In this document: positions 1 to 5,062 of the stretch, one piece after another
Position numbering within the stretch: position 1 is the stretch's first letter
Layout: each line of letters starts with the position of its first letter
Assembly (NCBI GenBank): GCA_947458305.1
Contig: CANGZO010000171.1
Coordinates: 1-5,062, forward strand
DNA from: Comamonadaceae bacterium
Lineage (GTDB): Bacteria > Pseudomonadota > Gammaproteobacteria > Burkholderiales > Burkholderiaceae_C
Direction: 5' to 3'
DNA length: 5,062 nucleotides
Notes under the pieces: model-generated
What the model was told of the DNA's origin: nothing
The model's input: the letters and a program-made list of their open reading frames with translations, nothing else
Database searches by the model: none
Translations under genes and position numbers: made by a program

Positions 1-34
1 AGGGTGACCAGCTTTCGAGGGATTTTTTGTTCAT
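1..34 (-). CDS. Probable ABC transporter permease, N-terminus only (partial)
   Basis: An ATG at 34-32 opens a frame that runs off the window and encodes MNKKSLESWSP. Thirteen bases separate it from the stop of the ATPase gene, and a good Shine-Dalgarno sequence (GGGAG, 45-41) lies six bases before the ATG, so a real start here is well supported. The identity rests on context alone: in NitT/TauT-type importers the ATPase gene is commonly followed or preceded by the gene for the inner-membrane permease that forms the transport channel. Eleven residues show no membrane segment yet, although a short polar N-terminus before the first helix is usual for these permeases. It could instead be another cargo-related gene of the same operon. 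Start: fairly sure. Function: inference. Confidence 0.6.
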   Translation of the reverse strand, partial: MNKKSLESWSP

Positions 35-47
35 GAGGGGCTCCCGA

Positions 48-866
48 TCATTGGTTGATGGCTGCACCGGTCTTGCGCATGGCACCGATGTGGCCGCGCA
101 GCTCGTGCACGATGTTGGTGAATTCAGGGGTGTAGGTGATCTCGAGGTCGCGCGGGCGTGGCAAGTCGATTTCTTTTTTCACCACAAAGCGGCCGGGGCT
201 CTTGCTCATCACGTACACCGTGTCGGCCAAAAACACCGATTCGCGCAAGTCGTGCGTGACCAAAATCACGTTGAACTTTTGCTCGGTCCACAAGTCGCGC
301 AAGATGCACCAGAGCTCTTCACGCGTGAAGGCATCCAGCGCGCCAAAGGGCTCGTCCAGCAGCAGCATCTTGGGCTCGTGAATCAAGGCGCGGCAGATGC
401 TGGCGCGTTGCTGCATGCCGCCCGACAGTTGCCATGGGAACTTGTCTTCGTAACCACCCAGGCCCACGGTGTTCAGCAGCTTGCGGGCGCGTTCTGCGTA
501 CTCTTCTTTCTTTTCCTTGAAATTGGAGCGGTAGGGCTCCACGATTTCGAGCGGCAGCAACACGTTGTCGAGCGTGGTGCGCCAAGGCAAAAGTGACGAG
601 GCCTGAAACGCCATGCCGCTGATCTTGAGCGGGCCAGTCACAGGCTGGCCATCGACCAGGATGCGGCCTTTGCTGGGCATCTTCAGACCGGTGGTCAGCT
701 TCATGAAGGTCGACTTGCCGCAGCCTGAAGGCCCGACGATGGCGATGAATTCGCCTTGCTTGACCTGCAGGTTGATGTCTTCCACCGCAAAGTGGTTTTG
801 GGCCAGCAACTCGTCGTTGTAGGCCAGCCAGACATTCTGGAAATCAACGAATGATTCTTGGGTCAT
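48..866 (-). CDS. ABC transporter ATP-binding protein, NitT/TauT (SsuB/TauB-like) family
   Basis: This 272-residue cytoplasmic ATPase should power an importer for a small organic or sulfur/nitrogen-containing solute. All the nucleotide-binding motifs are visible in order: Walker A GPSGCGKST (45-53), Q-loop Gln88 (AFQAS), signature LSGGMQQR (147-154), Walker B MLLLDEP (167-173) with Asp171 and catalytic Glu172, D-loop ALD (176-178), and switch His205 (VTHD). Nothing essential is missing and the length suits the SsuB/TauB/NrtD group. The start at MTQESF was chosen over an in-frame ATG 20 codons upstream because that extension reads through the TGTATACA palindrome. A weak AGAG (878-875) lies eight bases before the chosen ATG. 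The gene follows the binding protein gene after a 159-bp gap with two stem-loops, so it may have its own promoter or receive only part of the upstream transcripts. The substrate cannot be inferred from the ATPase. Confidence 0.93.
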   Translation of the reverse strand: MTQESFVDFQNVWLAYNDELLAQNHFAVEDINLQVKQGEFIAIVGPSGCGKSTFMKLTTGLKMPSKGRILVDGQPVTGPLKISGMAFQASSLLPWRTTLDNVLLPLEIVEPYRSNFKEKKEEYAERARKLLNTVGLGGYEDKFPWQLSGGMQQRASICRALIHEPKMLLLDEPFGALDAFTREELWCILRDLWTEQKFNVILVTHDLRESVFLADTVYVMSKSPGRFVVKKEIDLPRPRDLEITYTPEFTNIVHELRGHIGAMRKTGAAINQ

Positions 867-882
867 GGTGTGGACTCTGAAA

Positions 883-903
883 TGGTGTTCGAAAGTGTAT
901 ACA
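883..903 (-). promoter_or_regulatory. Candidate operator, copy 1 (TGTATACA palindrome upstream of the ATPase gene)
   Basis: TGTATACA at 896-903 is a perfect 8-bp palindrome ending 29 bases before the ATPase start codon. Reading in the direction of transcription it is followed by GAACAC (890-885), exactly as in the second copy at 2232-2252. Short palindromes with TGT/ACA arms are typical of GntR-family (FCD subgroup) operators; that assignment is an inference. No convincing sigma-70 -35 element lies at the right distance, so I read it as an operator rather than as a -10 box. Confidence 0.5.
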
Positions 904-912
904 AAACATCCC

Positions 913-955
913 CTTGAAAAGCCCACTGACTCGGTGGAGTTGAAGTGGGCTCAAG
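913..955 (-). terminator. Terminator-like stem-loop between binding-protein and ATPase genes
   Basis: AGCCCACT (920-927) pairs perfectly with AGTGGGCT (944-951). The stem is extended outside by CTTG/CAAG (913-916 with 952-955) and inside the loop by ACTC/GAGT (929-932 with 937-940). Read on the minus strand, the 8-bp GC-rich stem is followed at once by TTTTC, the form of a weak intrinsic terminator or attenuator. It lies about ten bases upstream of the TGTATACA site in the direction of transcription. Confidence 0.45.
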
Positions 956-987
956 CCAGGGTGTTGAGACCCCCGGAGATGACCAAA

Positions 988-1016
988 GTTTCGGCAAGCA
1001 TTGGGCTTGCCGAAAC
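988..1016 (-). terminator. Perfect 12-bp hairpin just after the binding-protein gene
   Basis: GTTTCGGCAAGC (988-999) and GCTTGCCGAAAC (1005-1016) form a perfect 12-bp stem with a 5-base loop. The hairpin starts nine bases after the binding protein stop codon in the direction of transcription. The tract after it is only TTT followed by GG, so it may not terminate fully. Such stems after binding protein genes often protect the mRNA end or partially terminate, giving more binding protein than ATPase and permease. Confidence 0.65.
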
Positions 1017-1025
1017 GAAGGGGGC

Positions 1026-2060
1026 TTATTTTTTGGCTTTGGGCAAGATGTCCAGTTCTTTGGCGGTGGGCAAGAACGATCCGTTCCAGATGTCTTCTGC
1101 CTTGACGCGGGTCTTGGTGTTGAAAGCGTCAGACACTTGTGAGGCCATCAGCGATAGGCGAGGGCCGCTCACCTGACCAAAGCCTTCGGCGCGGGCCGAC
1201 GGGCTGTTGATCACCGTGTCGATGGCCAACTGCAAACGGCGTGTCTCGAGTGCGGTGTTGATGATGCCGTCACGGGCCTTGACGGTCTCAATGGCCGCGG
1301 CTGGGTTGTCCATGACTTCTTTGGCGCCTTTGGCGAACGCGCTCAAGAAGGCTCTCACAGCGGCTGGGTTTTCTTTGAGGATCTTGGGCGAGGCGATGAT
1401 GGCGTTGCCATAGAGCTTGACGCCAAAGTCAGGGTACTGCATGACGACCACGTCTTCGGCTTTCACGCCACGCGCTTCGATGTTGAGCAGCGAGGTGAAG
1501 GTGAAGCCGGTGATGGCGTCCACGTCACCGCGCACCAACATGGTTTCGCGCAATGGTGGATCCATGGCGGTCCAAGTCACGTTGCCGATGTTGTTGGATT
1601 TTTGGAAGATCGGGAATGCGCGGCGACCCGCGTCAAACACGGGCGCGCCCATCTTCTTGCCAGCCAGGTCAGCCGGGGTTTTGATGCCGGACTTCTTCAA
1701 TGCCATCACCGAAGCGGGTGTGTTGTTGTAGACCATCATGATGGCCACAGGCTTGTTGGGCGCGTCGGGGTTGTTGGCGTGGAATTCCATCAAGGCGGCC
1801 AAGTCAGCAAAGCCCAGGTCATAAGTGCCCGAGGCCACGCGGGTGACTGCACCGCCGGAGCCGTTACCGGAGTCCACCGTCACGTCCAACTTGGCATCTT
1901 TGAAATGGCCCTTGGCAGCAGGCAACAAGAAGAAAGCCGATGGGCCTTCAAAACGCCAGTCCAGTTGGAACTTGATGGGGGTGGTTTGCGCGTGCGCAGT
2001 ACCAAAGGCGGCGACTGCGGCCAGAGCGGCCGTGGCCTTGATGAGGAAACGCTTGTTCAT
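1026..2060 (-). CDS. ABC transporter periplasmic substrate-binding protein, NitT/TauT / NMT1-ThiY-like family
   Basis: This 344-residue periplasmic solute-binding protein should deliver substrate to the importer whose ATPase lies downstream. The N-terminus is a clear Sec signal peptide: a basic start (MNKR), a hydrophobic stretch, and an AHA site cleaved after about residue 24. The mature protein opens with IKFQLDWRFEG (29-39), then a glycine-rich GNGSGG (65-70) and YDLGFADL (80-87). This pattern is that of the NMT1/SsuA-TauA-ThiY fold, in which the first strand and the glycine-rich turn line the ligand cleft. The start at 2060 is fixed by the signal peptide and by GGAG (2069-2066) five bases before the ATG; a 25-codon upstream extension would bury the signal. 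The QLDW element recalls ThiY-like pyrimidine-precursor binders, but ligand classes in this family cannot be told apart by eye. The gene is followed by two stem-loops and then the ATPase gene. Confidence 0.9.
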   Translation of the reverse strand: MNKRFLIKATAALAAVAAFGTAHAQTTPIKFQLDWRFEGPSAFFLLPAAKGHFKDAKLDVTVDSGNGSGGAVTRVASGTYDLGFADLAALMEFHANNPDAPNKPVAIMMVYNNTPASVMALKKSGIKTPADLAGKKMGAPVFDAGRRAFPIFQKSNNIGNVTWTAMDPPLRETMLVRGDVDAITGFTFTSLLNIEARGVKAEDVVVMQYPDFGVKLYGNAIIASPKILKENPAAVRAFLSAFAKGAKEVMDNPAAAIETVKARDGIINTALETRRLQLAIDTVINSPSARAEGFGQVSGPRLSLMASQVSDAFNTKTRVKAEDIWNGSFLPTAKELDILPKAKK

Positions 2061-2127
2061 GGGGACTCCAGGTTCAAATAAACGATGATTTGTAACTAGC
2101 AATATCGGTGCCATTATCAAGCACTCT

Positions 2128-2146
2128 CCTGACAATGGTTGTCAGG
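2128..2146. promoter_or_regulatory. 19-bp inverted repeat in the binding-protein leader, candidate operator
   Basis: CCTGACAA (2128-2135) and TTGTCAGG (2139-2146) are perfect inverted 8-mers around a 3-base centre. The repeat sits 67 bp upstream of the binding protein start. A GATAAT hexamer lies 11 bases further downstream on the minus strand, so a bound protein could overlap a promoter there, but I cannot find a matching -35 box. A 3-base loop makes a DNA operator more likely than an RNA hairpin. Confidence 0.4.
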
Positions 2147-2200
2147 TTGATTCCCTAGGAATGCCCGTTTGTGGTGCCCGTGATACGGCCCTGCTGCACC

Positions 2201-2233
2201 AAAAAGGTTCTCCAGAGAGTGCGCTCCTTTTTT
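2201..2233 (-). terminator. Weak hairpin with T-run, possible terminator after the EamA gene
   Basis: AAAAAGG (2201-2207) pairs with CCTTTTT (2226-2232), with a small CTC/GAG stem inside the 18-base loop. On the minus strand the descending arm ends in TTTTT, so it could help stop transcripts coming from the EamA gene, whose stop codon is about 60 bases upstream. The stem is mostly A:T, which makes a strong terminator unlikely. It would also hide the AGGAG at 2228-2224. Confidence 0.25.
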
Positions 2234-2252
2234 GTGTTCTCAACTGTATACA
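2232..2252 (-). promoter_or_regulatory. Candidate operator, copy 2 (TGTATACA palindrome upstream of the binding-protein gene)
   Basis: TGTATACA at 2245-2252 repeats the palindrome found in front of the ATPase gene. GAACAC (2239-2234) follows at the same spacing and in the same orientation. The site lies between the EamA stop and the binding protein start, 184 bases before the latter, so the binding protein mRNA would have a long leader if transcription starts close to this site. GntR-type recognition is inferred from the palindrome shape only. Confidence 0.5.
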
Positions 2253-2291
2253 CATTGAATCTGGGTGGGATCGGTGAAAACCCTGAAGCTT

Positions 2292-3245
2292 TCAGTGCTT
2301 GGCCTCCACCGCTTTGACCCTGACGCCGCCGATGACCCCAAGAACCAAGAAGGCAATGCCTGTCAAGGTCAGCGGCTCGGGCCAGTGGCCGCGCAGCCAA
2401 AAGGCATAGGCCAGCGCGGCCAGGGTTTCAAAGACGATCAACTGGCCCGCCAGGGCAGTGGGCAGCCTTTTGCTGGCCGCGTTCCAGCACAGGGTGCCCA
2501 GCCACGAGGCGAACAAGGCAATGGTCATCATGAGACCCAAAAATTCGAGCGGGCGGGGTCCCAAGGGCATGGGCAGCGGGTTCTGAGTGGCGCTGGCCCA
2601 AAGCCAGAACCCTGCATAGCCCAGCAAGGCCAGGGGCAGCGTGGCAATGCCCTGCGCCGTGGCCCACACACGCGGGTTGCGATGTGGATGGCCGCGCAGC
2701 CAGTCGGCGTTTTTGAGGGGGTACCAAGTCCAGCAAACCACCGCGCCCACGGCCAGCGCGGCCCCGGTGATGTAACGGCTGGTATCGGCTTGCGGGTTTT
2801 GCAGCAGGGCGGCCCATTCCACATGGTTGACGCAGGCGATGCCGAGCAAAATCAGCGCCAAAGGTGGGGCCAGTTGGATCCACGGAAAACGCCCGTCGCG
2901 TTGGTGGTTGAGCACATTCGCCGCCACCGCAATGACCACTGGCAGCGTGCCGATGATCATGGTGGGCAGTGCACCGCCTGCACGTTGGATGGCACTCGAG
3001 AGGAACAGGTAATACAGCACATTGCCGATGGCGGCGAGTTTCAGCGCCACCCACCAATCGGCGCGCGTCAGGCGCCGGATTTCGGCGCGGTCCACAAAGG
3101 CCAGGGGCAGGGCGATCAACCCGAAGGCCAGATAGCGGCCGAAGGTGTGCAGAGCGGCGGGGTAGTCGGGCAGCAGCAGGGGCCCTACAAACACCAAGCC
3201 CCACATCAGGCCTGCGGCCAAAGCGAACAGCACGCCGCTCAGCAT
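2292..3245 (-). CDS. EamA/DMT-family membrane transporter (probable metabolite exporter)
   Basis: This 317-residue inner-membrane protein has about ten hydrophobic helices, roughly at residues 4-25, 34-51, 66-85, 91-110, 122-142, 157-176, 195-217, 233-255, 262-282 and 293-312. They are arranged as two five-helix EamA repeats. Family hallmarks include the small-residue-rich first helix AAGLMWG, and the ends of the two repeats near AIQRAGGALPTMIIGTLPVV (85-104) and LAGQLIVFETLAALAYAF (265-282). Members of the drug/metabolite transporter superfamily usually export amino acids, nucleobases or similar metabolites; the substrate here is unknown. The ATG at 3245 has no good Shine-Dalgarno sequence. 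Upstream in frame there is no ATG, GTG or TTG, and the first helix starts directly at this Met, so I keep it. A 98-bp gap from the photolyase gene contains an 11-bp direct repeat, suggesting separate control, although read-through is possible. Confidence 0.88.
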   Translation of the reverse strand: MLSGVLFALAAGLMWGLVFVGPLLLPDYPAALHTFGRYLAFGLIALPLAFVDRAEIRRLTRADWWVALKLAAIGNVLYYLFLSSAIQRAGGALPTMIIGTLPVVIAVAANVLNHQRDGRFPWIQLAPPLALILLGIACVNHVEWAALLQNPQADTSRYITGAALAVGAVVCWTWYPLKNADWLRGHPHRNPRVWATAQGIATLPLALLGYAGFWLWASATQNPLPMPLGPRPLEFLGLMMTIALFASWLGTLCWNAASKRLPTALAGQLIVFETLAALAYAFWLRGHWPEPLTLTGIAFLVLGVIGGVRVKAVEAKH

Positions 3246-3280
3246 GCCAAGGCGCAGAGCGTGTGGTCGACAAGGAAACG

Positions 3281-3312
3281 GGGGCGCATTAAAAACAACA
3301 TGGGGCGCATTA
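3281..3312. repeat. 11-bp direct repeat in the EamA upstream region
   Basis: GGGGCGCATTA occurs at 3281-3291 and again at 3302-3312, in the same orientation with a 21-bp period, close to two helical turns. On the minus strand both copies read TAATGCGCCCC, upstream of the EamA start codon. The spacing puts both copies on one face of the DNA, as expected for tandem sites of an activator or repressor. The AT-rich 10 bp between them could form part of a promoter. No other copy was noticed in the window. Confidence 0.5.
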
Positions 3313-3343
3313 TCCTTGCACCCCCGGCAGATTCGGGCCAGTG

Positions 3344-4675
3344 TCAGGGCGAAAGCCAGGCCTTTTGAAACCGAGCTTGCGGGTCGTGGTCTTGGGCTTG
3401 CTTGACCGGGTTAAAGCGGCGGCCCACACGCGGGTCGGTGCCGCGCCCGCTCACATACAGCCAGTTGCCCTGGTTGCTGCAGACATCGAAGTCCACCAGC
3501 TGCGATTCGAACCAGGCCGCGCCTGCGCGCCAGTCGCAAGACAAGTCGTGCACCAAGAAGCTGGCCACGATCTGGCGCATGCGGTTCGAGGTAAAACCCG
3601 TGGCGGCCAACTCGCGCATGCCGGCGTCGACGATGGGCTCGCCGGTTTGGCCGTTGCACCAGCGCTGAAAGTCTTTGGGAAAGTGCGAGGGTTTGGGCAA
3701 GTTCGACAGGCCCCGCGCGGCATAGAGTTGCGGGCCGTGTTGCAGGTGCAGCATGCGGAAGTTGTCGCGCCACAGCAGCTCAAACCAGAGCCAATAGGTG
3801 CCGTCGTTGCTGCCATGCCGTTGTTCGTAGGCATGAAGGTCTGCCCAAATGCGGCGGGCCGACACCGCGCCCGTGGCCAGCCAGGGCGACCAGTGGCTGC
3901 TGGTGTGCTGGCCTTGCAGGGTGTTGCGGGTTTGTTTGTAACGGTCGGGCCAAGGGGGTGTGAGGTAGCTGTGCAGGTGGGCCAAAGCGCTGGTTTCGCC
4001 ACCCCGGTATGCAGCTTGGGTGTACGGGAAGTTGGACCGCAAATGCGCATCGCCCTCGGTGTGCGCTTGCAGCAGGGTGAAGGGGTCTTCCGTCCAGCCG
4101 GGTAAGCTGGCCCATGCGGCTGATGGCTCATTCGGAGGCGCTGGCAGCTGGGTGGGCGCGGGCAGCGGTGCCAAGGGTTGGAGCCTCGCCGATTCGATGC
4201 GCTGGCGAAACTCGGTGAACACTTGCGGCATGTCTTCGGCCGCAAAGGGCAGGGCGTCGGGTTCGATCAGGCTGGACTGCCACAGGGTTTTGACCGTGAG
4301 ACCCGCGTTGATCAGGGCTTGCACTTGGGCTTCTTCTTCGGGCGCAGCGATGTCTTCGCAAAACACGGTGTCGGCTTGGACCAGGCGTGCACAGGCAGGC
4401 AGCACATCGGCCACGGGGCCGTGCAGCAACACCAGGCGCTGGCCCAAAGCTATTAATGAAGTTTGCAAGTCTTGCAGCGTGTCGGCCACAAAGCGCCTGC
4501 GGTGCGCACCCATGCGGCGAAAGCCCCAGGCCGTGTCTTCGTCTTGCGCGGGTTCGTGCACATAGACCAGCAGCAGGGCTTGTTGGTGCGTTTGGGCGTG
4601 CTGGATAGCTTGCTGCAGTGCGCGTTGGTCGTGCAGGCGCAAGTCGTTTCGAAACCAAAAAAGGGTGGTGCGCAT
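3344..4675 (-). CDS. DASH-type cryptochrome / deoxyribodipyrimidine photolyase
   Basis: A 443-residue flavoprotein. Cry-DASH proteins bind FAD and use blue light to split cyclobutane pyrimidine dimers, mainly in single-stranded or looped DNA. The N-terminal Rossmann-like antenna domain starts with TLFWFRNDLRLHDQ (4-17). The FAD domain shows GGETSAL (225-231), ELLWRDNFRML (299-309), GEPIVDAGMREL (345-356), TSNRMRQ (362-368) and CSNQGNWLYVSG (399-410). The FNPVKQAQDHDP ending (421-432) resembles Cry-DASH rather than class I CPD photolyase. By alignment from memory, Trp339, Trp382 and Trp405 match the E. coli photolyase electron-transfer tryptophans 306, 359 and 382, so the enzyme should be photoreducible. 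Length is normal and no frame break is seen. The ATG lies three bases after the stop of the upstream flavoprotein gene and lacks a clear Shine-Dalgarno sequence, implying coupled translation. DASH subclass is likely; photolyase superfamily is certain. Confidence 0.9.
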   Translation of the reverse strand: MRTTLFWFRNDLRLHDQRALQQAIQHAQTHQQALLLVYVHEPAQDEDTAWGFRRMGAHRRRFVADTLQDLQTSLIALGQRLVLLHGPVADVLPACARLVQADTVFCEDIAAPEEEAQVQALINAGLTVKTLWQSSLIEPDALPFAAEDMPQVFTEFRQRIESARLQPLAPLPAPTQLPAPPNEPSAAWASLPGWTEDPFTLLQAHTEGDAHLRSNFPYTQAAYRGGETSALAHLHSYLTPPWPDRYKQTRNTLQGQHTSSHWSPWLATGAVSARRIWADLHAYEQRHGSNDGTYWLWFELLWRDNFRMLHLQHGPQLYAARGLSNLPKPSHFPKDFQRWCNGQTGEPIVDAGMRELAATGFTSNRMRQIVASFLVHDLSCDWRAGAAWFESQLVDFDVCSNQGNWLYVSGRGTDPRVGRRFNPVKQAQDHDPQARFQKAWLSP

Positions 4676-4678
4676 GGT

Positions 4679-5062
4679 TTAAAAATCAAAGCCCAGCTGG
4701 TTGCTGGATGGGGTGTTGTCGGGTGATGACTTGCCTGACTTTCGGCGGCCGGTCTTGGGGGTGTCACTGTCGCGGGTGAACACGTCACGTTGTGCGCCGC
4801 TGCCATGTTGGCGCGAAGCGTGTTTTTCGACGATGGCTTTTTTACCCGCCTTTACGCCGGGTTCGGCCCGGCGCGCGTGCAGCGCGGCTTTGGACTGGCG
4901 CGTTGCCTCGGCCAAGTCCACCACGGGCAGGGGAATGTCGGCGTCCGGTCCGTTGCCCACCGTCAGTCCGCAGTGGCGCTGCACCTCGGGCGGCATGAGC
5001 CAAGGCTCGAACAACCAGGTGTCGGGCACGCGGCGCATGTGGGGCAGCCAGCGGCGCACAAA
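4679..5062 (-). CDS. Photolyase/cryptochrome-family flavoprotein, C-terminus only (partial)
   Basis: The frame enters from beyond the window end and closes at TAA (4681-4679), giving 127 visible residues. The first visible residues, FVRRWLPHMRRVPDTWLFEPW, written here as FVRRWLP (1-7) and VPDTWLFEPW (12-21), match the last helices of the photolyase FAD-binding domain, where a (Y/F)VRRWLPEL...HEPW pattern is typical. A PLPVVDLAEATRQSK segment follows, which is also usual at the end of the fold. The last 60 or so residues are a basic, Ser/Thr/Lys-rich tail likely to be disordered, ending in QLGFDF. The GTG at 5059-5057 is an internal Val codon, not a start: the preceding codon continues the domain. 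The gene is directly upstream of the Cry-DASH gene, three bases apart, forming a tandem photolyase operon. The FAD-contacting residues lie outside the window, so activity and subclass cannot be judged. Confidence 0.75.
   Translation of the reverse strand, partial: FVRRWLPHMRRVPDTWLFEPWLMPPEVQRHCGLTVGNGPDADIPLPVVDLAEATRQSKAALHARRAEPGVKAGKKAIVEKHASRQHGSGAQRDVFTRDSDTPKTGRRKSGKSSPDNTPSSNQLGFDF

Noticed and set aside
867..926. Twenty-codon N-terminal extension of the ATPase starting at an ATG at 926
   Set aside because: It would translate through the TGTATACA operator and the stem-loop, lacks a ribosome site, and adds residues not typical of the family; MTQESF at 866 fits the usual family start.
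2061..2135. Upstream in-frame start for the binding protein at 2135
   Set aside because: It would put 25 residues before a complete Sec signal peptide and overlaps the 19-bp inverted repeat; the start at 2060 has a good GGAG.
2100..2146. Sigma-70 promoter for the binding protein around GATAAT
   Set aside because: No -35 hexamer at 16-18 bp; the best TTGTCA or CTGACA candidates are 11 or 21 bp away, so I do not list a promoter.
2178..2188. CCGT-GAT-ACGG short inverted repeat
   Set aside because: Only four base pairs with a 3-base centre; expected by chance in GC-rich DNA.
2282..2294. CTGAA/TTCAG hairpin across the EamA stop codon
   Set aside because: Five weak base pairs with a 3-base loop; the following GGGTTTT is not directly adjacent to a GC-rich stem, so it is unlikely to terminate.
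2155..2400. Small minus-strand open frame overlapping the EamA 3' end
   Set aside because: It overlaps the EamA gene in another frame, and its VYT-E match to the ATPase 5' extension arises from the shared TGTATACA DNA read in different frames, not from protein homology.
2265..3368. Long plus-strand open frame of about 367 codons opposite the EamA gene
   Set aside because: Composition is Gln/Gly/Arg/His-rich low complexity with no domain, as expected for the antisense of a GC-rich membrane protein gene; the minus-strand frame has ten clear helices.
3341..4105. Plus-strand open frame of about 254 codons opposite the Cry-DASH gene
   Set aside because: Antisense shadow; the minus strand encodes an uninterrupted, motif-complete photolyase here.

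Overview
The window looks like GC-rich chromosomal DNA from a betaproteobacterium. A Burkholderiales/Comamonadaceae-type freshwater or soil organism is my best inference, from the style of the proteins rather than from any marker gene. All genes I can support lie on the minus strand, so the transcription order runs from high to low coordinates: a photolyase-like flavoprotein (only its C-terminus is in the window), a DASH-type cryptochrome/photolyase, an EamA/DMT-family membrane transporter, and then the start of a NitT/TauT-type ABC importer (periplasmic binding protein, ATPase, and the first 11 codons of what is probably the permease).

Region 3344-5062 is a light-dependent DNA repair block. 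The two flavoprotein genes are three nucleotides apart and the second has no clear Shine-Dalgarno sequence, so they are probably translationally coupled. The upstream protein ends in a basic, low-complexity tail whose last residues, QLGFDF, resemble a sliding-clamp-binding peptide. A 98-bp gap containing an 11-bp direct repeat leads to the ten-helix EamA transporter (2292-3245), which may or may not be functionally tied to the repair genes.

Region 1-2291 is the ABC importer. The 231-bp leader in front of the binding protein gene holds a 19-bp inverted repeat and a perfect TGTATACA palindrome. The 159-bp gap between the binding protein and ATPase genes holds two consecutive stem-loops and a second TGTATACA palindrome. 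The two palindromes belong to a longer shared block (17 of 21 positions identical by hand alignment, same orientation). This suggests that one regulator, plausibly of the GntR type, acts both upstream of the binding protein gene and just upstream of the ATPase gene. The substrate of the importer cannot be read from this window.

I found no RNA gene, CRISPR array, insertion sequence or origin. No gene-free stretch exceeds 300 bases. I see no clearly novel multi-gene system; the most unusual signals are the duplicated regulatory block and the clamp-motif-like tail on a photolyase.
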